Below are positions 60,338 through 64,000 of a stretch of 64,000 nt of DNA, in pieces. Origin of the DNA: Pseudanabaena minima (GTDB lineage Bacteria; Cyanobacteriota; Cyanobacteriia; Pseudanabaenales; Pseudanabaenaceae); contig NZ_CP159508.1 in the NCBI RefSeq assembly GCF_051131155.1, forward strand, positions 2,480,001 through 2,544,000, in the 5' to 3' direction. The notes under the pieces were generated by a model that was not told the DNA's origin, searched no databases, and saw only the letters and a list, made by a program, of their open reading frames with translations. Within the stretch, counting starts at the first letter, position 1. Every line of letters begins with the position of its first letter. The position numbers and the translations under genes were made by a program.

Positions 60338-61975
60338 TCAACGATCACTACATAACATCTTAGCGACATGATAACCAATAAGATAAGCTGTCATTTGAGG
60401 ACTAATTCGAGGTAGTGGAACAGTTGATAAATCGGCAACATATACATTGCTTGAGCCATTTAATTTCCCTGTGTCAGTCTGAGTAATTGCTCCAGAGTCA
60501 ATAGCTTTACCAAATAGACACCCCCCTGATAAATGCTGTTCGGACAATAAGAAGTTTTTGCTGTATATATCAACATAATCTTTAACCTGTTTTTTCTCAT
60601 AAGGAATTTTAGTAAAATAACGGAAAATCCATTTAAATATTGGGTGTGGCTGATCGCCCAGTTTATTCACAAATTCAAGATTTTCTTCAATTACTTTTTT
60701 AGCTACCTTTTCATCATTGCCATCTTGGGCAAAAAAACCTAAGGTTATATCATCGCCATTATTTATATAGGCTCCATCAGTTGAGGGCGTGAACTTAACT
60801 ATTGCTGTTACAAGATTTATCTGTTCAAACTTAAATACTCCATTTATCTTTTTAACAAATTTCATTACAGTACACTTAATCTTAGAAAATAACCAAGGAC
60901 GACTGATTACAAGCTTTTTAAGAAAGTTAGGTAATAGGAAGGCTAGGTACAAATGGGCAATAAAGAACCACAATTTTTCAAAGTTCCCAGCAAAAAAATC
61001 GAAACAGCACACTGTTGATTGTTCTTGCATATCAAGTTTACATATCGTTGTCGCAAACACTGGAACATAGACATCCTGAGGCAAAATATTTTTTGCGACT
61101 TCTTTGGGAAGAATATAAACACCAAGGGGGAAAAGGATATGATCGCTCACATGCTCACCAATAGCATTGTTTTGAAGTAATTCTTTATGCGCGTAAAGTA
61201 GGTTTGGAGTGGCAGATCCAGCACAAAGAATTAATTTCCCATATTGTGATAGGTATAAGGACTCTAGCTCACCTGTTTTGAGATTATTCATCACTACAGA
61301 TACACAGCGTTCTTTGCTTGTAGCATCATCAGTTTCAAATTCAATTTTAGTGACCTTACATTGAGTTTTGAGATCCACACATGACCAATCAACTAACGAC
61401 ACACCACTATGGGTTCTCTGTCCAAATTGATCAAATTGAGTGGGGAATTGATGTAGAAGTTTAGCCTTGCCTTCTTTATAGTCTGGAATATTGCAGGTTA
61501 TATTGGTGCTGTCTTCAAACTCACACTTACGAGCCATATCTAGAATATGTTTTGTAATGACAGACTGAGTTTTTGATGGATCTTCTCTAGCAAACTTCTC
61601 ATTTAGTTCTTTCTTGAGATCTTCCCAATAGGCAACTGTTTTACCAATATTTGTAGTTAGCCATTCAGATGACTCATGGATCATTGTGTAGTTTATAGAT
61701 CCTCCCCCACCCATTGTACAAGCTCGTCCTGATATAATTGGGACACCATCGAGAGTCGTTGCTTTATGAAGTTTGAAGATATCATCTTCCGCATAGGATT
61801 GAGTCCAATTTCTTTGGTGAGTGATATAGCTAGTGTTGAAAAAATCATCTCCTTCTTCTACAACTGCAATCCTTTGTCCAGTTTTTTGCTGAATATAGTG
61901 ACTTAGGAACCCACAGGCTCCATTACCAGAACCAATCACAATCACGTCATAAACTTTCTTCCTATTTTCGATCAT
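60338..61975 (-). CDS. GMC-type FAD-dependent oxidoreductase
   Basis: The product is 545 residues. The FAD-binding start is YDVIVIGSGNGACGFLSHYI, then GRACTMGGGGSINYTM, the GMC glycine-rich segment. The C-terminus has HLSGGCLFG and NVYVADLSTVPLPRISPQMTAYLIGYHVA (landmarks VYVADLSTVP, PQMTAYLIGYHVA), the usual GMC/cholesterol-oxidase-like ending with a His near the flavin. A hydrophobic insert (about residues 325-370: WFFIAHLYLAFLLPNFL) may bind membrane lipid. The substrate, probably an alcohol or sterol-like lipid, is unknown. No signal peptide is seen. It lies 47 bp downstream of the WD40 gene on the same strand. Confidence 0.85.
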   Translation of the reverse strand: MIENRKKVYDVIVIGSGNGACGFLSHYIQQKTGQRIAVVEEGDDFFNTSYITHQRNWTQSYAEDDIFKLHKATTLDGVPIISGRACTMGGGGSINYTMIHESSEWLTTNIGKTVAYWEDLKKELNEKFAREDPSKTQSVITKHILDMARKCEFEDSTNITCNIPDYKEGKAKLLHQFPTQFDQFGQRTHSGVSLVDWSCVDLKTQCKVTKIEFETDDATSKERCVSVVMNNLKTGELESLYLSQYGKLILCAGSATPNLLYAHKELLQNNAIGEHVSDHILFPLGVYILPKEVAKNILPQDVYVPVFATTICKLDMQEQSTVCCFDFFAGNFEKLWFFIAHLYLAFLLPNFLKKLVISRPWLFSKIKCTVMKFVKKINGVFKFEQINLVTAIVKFTPSTDGAYINNGDDITLGFFAQDGNDEKVAKKVIEENLEFVNKLGDQPHPIFKWIFRYFTKIPYEKKQVKDYVDIYSKNFLLSEQHLSGGCLFGKAIDSGAITQTDTGKLNGSSNVYVADLSTVPLPRISPQMTAYLIGYHVAKMLCSDR

Positions 61976-62022
61976 CTTCTAATCCTCAATCTTTAATACA
62001 TCAAAAATATCAAGCTTTCAAT

Positions 62023-64000
62023 TTATACAGCTCCTAGATTTTTGAGCATGTTCTCTTGTGTGGGAGTTAGCCCCTTAGAACCTATCAACTTCATACCTTC
62101 ATAGAGACGTGGAACACGCAGTGTTAAGGTACAGATCTCTTGTTCAATATCCCATATTTTGACAGTTTCATCTTCACTAGCACTCACGATAAATTGACTA
62201 TCAGGGCTAAAATGCACTTGCCAAATCCAGTTTTCATGCCCTTGTAAAGTTTTACAACAAACTCCAGTTTCTATGTGCCATAGCTTGATTGTGCGATCGC
62301 ATCCGCAACTAGCTAACCATTGACCATTGGGGCTAAAGGCAAGCGATAGAATCCATCCAGTATGTCCAATTAGTTGACAAATTTGTTTGCCTGCATCATC
62401 CCAAACTATAATTAAATTATCCATTCCTCCTGTAGCGATTTTGCCATGGTTCGGCTGCACCGCAACAGCCCAAACGCGATTAGTATGTCCAACTATTGTC
62501 TGTAGACATTTTCCTAGTCTAATGTCCCAAATTTTTACTGTTCTATCATCACTAGTACTGATAAGCAGTGATCGGAGCGGGTAAAAAGCGATCGCGGCAA
62601 TCCGATCTGTATGACCTTGTAAAGTATGCAATAGTTTACCAGTCTCAGTATTCCAAAGTTGAATCGTTTGATCGGAGCTACTACTTGCAATTATCTTTTG
62701 ATCGTTACAATAAGCTAAAGCACTTACGCGATCACTATGACCTTTGAGTAAGTGTATGCACTGTAAAGTGTCCAAATGCCAAATTCGGACTGTCCCATCT
62801 TGTCCGCCAGTAGCAAAAAGAGAGTGTTGGGAATGAAAAACAGTGGCTCTAACACCTTGATGATTGTGAAAGAGATTGGCAAAACATTTGCCTGTTTGAA
62901 TATTCCAAAGCCTTACAAATCCATCGCGATGTCCAGACGCGATTGACGTTCCGTCGGACGAAAATATGGCTGTAAAAATAGGATTTGCATAGCCTGCTAT
63001 TGTTCTTGTACATCTGCCGCTACTAACATCCCACAATTTTACAGTTTGGTCATCACTAGCACTAGCAATTGTCTGACTATCAGGACTAATAGTGATCGCA
63101 CGAATGCGCTGTTCATGCTCCACAAAAGTGCGAATACATCTCTCGTTATCATAATCCCATATCTTGATTGTCCTATCATCACTACAACTAGCTATCCAAT
63201 TACCATCAGGACTAAAAAGAGCACTCCATATATAACCTCCATGACCATGCAAAATGCTAAGACATTTACCATCTTGTAAACTCCATAGACGAATAGTGCC
63301 ATCAAAACTAGCACTTAATACTAAGCTTCCATCTGGGCTAAATGCTGTGGGAAGGACACTCCCTTTATGTCCTTGTAAAATATGCAAGCATTCTCTCTTC
63401 TCCAAATCCCAAATCCGAATTGTACAATCATGACTACCACTAACTAACAAAGGTCTATGCGGATGGAAACAAGTAACCATTACTGAATCTTTATGACCTT
63501 GAAGTGTAAATAAGTGAGAGCCATCTTCTAGGTTCCTAATTTGAATTTCCGTCTCTCTAACTGTGGCGAGAAATTTTCCGTTCGGGCAAAAGCACATAAA
63601 AAGCAAATTGTCGCCAATGGTATACCGACAGTTAACACTCTGCCAATCCCAAAGTTTTACAGTTCCATCATCTGAGCTGCTAGCCAGTAAATTTCCGTCA
63701 GGACTAAATGCTAACGCCCTCACCCAGTCTTTATGCCCGTATAATTTACCAATTTGCTGTCCGTTAACTATGTGCCAAAGGTAGATTTCTCCATTTATAT
63801 TTCCTGTTGCTAAAACGGAGCCGTTTGGGTGATAAACAACTGAAATAACTAAACTAGATACTTGTGCGAAGGATACCTCCTCAAAAGTTGAAAAGGTGAA
63901 GCTAGCATTTCGCAAATTGGCAGTTAGCAAATACGCCTGTCGAATGTGTAAGTAAGAAAAGTCATAGCCATCTAAATTAAAATTGAAATGAACAAGCAAG
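62023..64000 (-). CDS. WD40-repeat protein, partial (N-terminus outside window), probable STAND protein
   Basis: The frame is open to the right window edge, so at least 659 codons are C-terminal. It opens with LDGYDFSYLHIRQAYLLTANLRNASFTF (landmarks DGYDFSYLHIRQAYL, ANLRNASF), a short pentapeptide-like linker, then 14 WD40 repeats with the usual GH...WD spacing, enough for two seven-blade propellers. It ends YEGMKLIGSKGLTPTQENMLKNLGA, a tail that, from memory, is typical of cyanobacterial NB-ARC-WD40 (STAND) proteins. The missing N-terminus would carry the NTPase. WD40s would sense a ligand. The GMC gene follows on the same strand. Confidence 0.88.
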   Translation of the reverse strand, partial: LLVHFNFNLDGYDFSYLHIRQAYLLTANLRNASFTFSTFEEVSFAQVSSLVISVVYHPNGSVLATGNINGEIYLWHIVNGQQIGKLYGHKDWVRALAFSPDGNLLASSSDDGTVKLWDWQSVNCRYTIGDNLLFMCFCPNGKFLATVRETEIQIRNLEDGSHLFTLQGHKDSVMVTCFHPHRPLLVSGSHDCTIRIWDLEKRECLHILQGHKGSVLPTAFSPDGSLVLSASFDGTIRLWSLQDGKCLSILHGHGGYIWSALFSPDGNWIASCSDDRTIKIWDYDNERCIRTFVEHEQRIRAITISPDSQTIASASDDQTVKLWDVSSGRCTRTIAGYANPIFTAIFSSDGTSIASGHRDGFVRLWNIQTGKCFANLFHNHQGVRATVFHSQHSLFATGGQDGTVRIWHLDTLQCIHLLKGHSDRVSALAYCNDQKIIASSSSDQTIQLWNTETGKLLHTLQGHTDRIAAIAFYPLRSLLISTSDDRTVKIWDIRLGKCLQTIVGHTNRVWAVAVQPNHGKIATGGMDNLIIVWDDAGKQICQLIGHTGWILSLAFSPNGQWLASCGCDRTIKLWHIETGVCCKTLQGHENWIWQVHFSPDSQFIVSASEDETVKIWDIEQEICTLTLRVPRLYEGMKLIGSKGLTPTQENMLKNLGAV

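Noticed and set aside
1..64000. tRNA, rRNA or CRISPR arrays
   Set aside because: All gaps were read for T-loop-like GTTCRA motifs with pairing stems and for spaced identical repeats; none was convincing. Rare GTTCGA strings belong to repeat C.

Overview
This is a cyanobacterial chromosome segment. The evidence is a complete psbA (photosystem II D1), a CO2-uptake-type ndhF-ndhD pair, the lycopene-cyclase-like cruP, cyanobacterial small families (DUF3181, PatD-like), and very frequent HIP1 octamers (GCGATCGC) in most genes and gaps. The dense load of short hairpin palindromes at gene ends and the moderate GC content suggest a Pseudanabaena-like, non-heterocystous filamentous lineage. That genus guess is inference. 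No rRNA, tRNA or CRISPR array was recognised.

Layout. 1-582: 3' part of a WGR-domain protein cut by the window edge. 840-16641: mostly housekeeping and metabolic genes (secreted hypothetical, cruP, TagA/CpsF glycosyltransferase, VOC protein, rpsN, ABC permease, rhomboid protease, histidine kinase, DUF3181, Uma2, argH, 2TM protein, PatD-like, ndhF, ndhD), ending in a decayed Wzt-like ABC ATPase that lacks the ABC signature motif. 16771-21683: zinc-ribbon-like protein, DevA-type ATPase, TldD/PmbA protein, then a small toxin-antitoxin cluster (BrnT/BrnA, DUF433 with a truncated DUF5615 toxin, an antitoxin-like orphan) and a 53-codon gene with a strong ribosome binding site. 22374-26512: a two-gene operon of a small predicted membrane protein and a 1202-residue CHAT protease-STAND NTPase-TPR protein, flanked by diverged direct repeats. 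26841-44925: core metabolism (lipid-A-disaccharide-synthase-related protein, methyltransferase, thioesterase, DAHP synthase, YidD with a Cys-rich tail, SdhA, pentapeptide protein, M23 peptidase, PPK2, a Ugd/UXS/polysaccharide-export operon, HAD, ribE, ndk, psbA).

45004-52078 is an accessory island. A TerB-dynamin-like GTPase and a divergent coiled-coil/membrane protein sit back to back at its centre. Two toxin-antitoxin modules lie on each side. Short relics of the 3' ends of the two central genes separate or bound the modules. 52150-64000 returns to core genes (NUDIX, leuA, priA) with a secreted small protein, a large membrane-anchored hypothetical, a GMC oxidoreductase and the 3' part of a 14-blade WD40 protein that is probably the end of a STAND-type protein.

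Across the window about 35 near-perfect inverted repeats of 30-65 bp sit directly after stop codons. Many share a GGCGGCGC-3 nt-GCGCCGCC core, and their arms differ between sites but stay complementary. One lies in frame inside priA. Two further families of MITE-like repeats (two and three copies) were found by eye. The best candidates for undescribed biology are the CHAT operon, the dynamin/toxin-antitoxin island with its 3'-end relics, and the covarying palindrome family.
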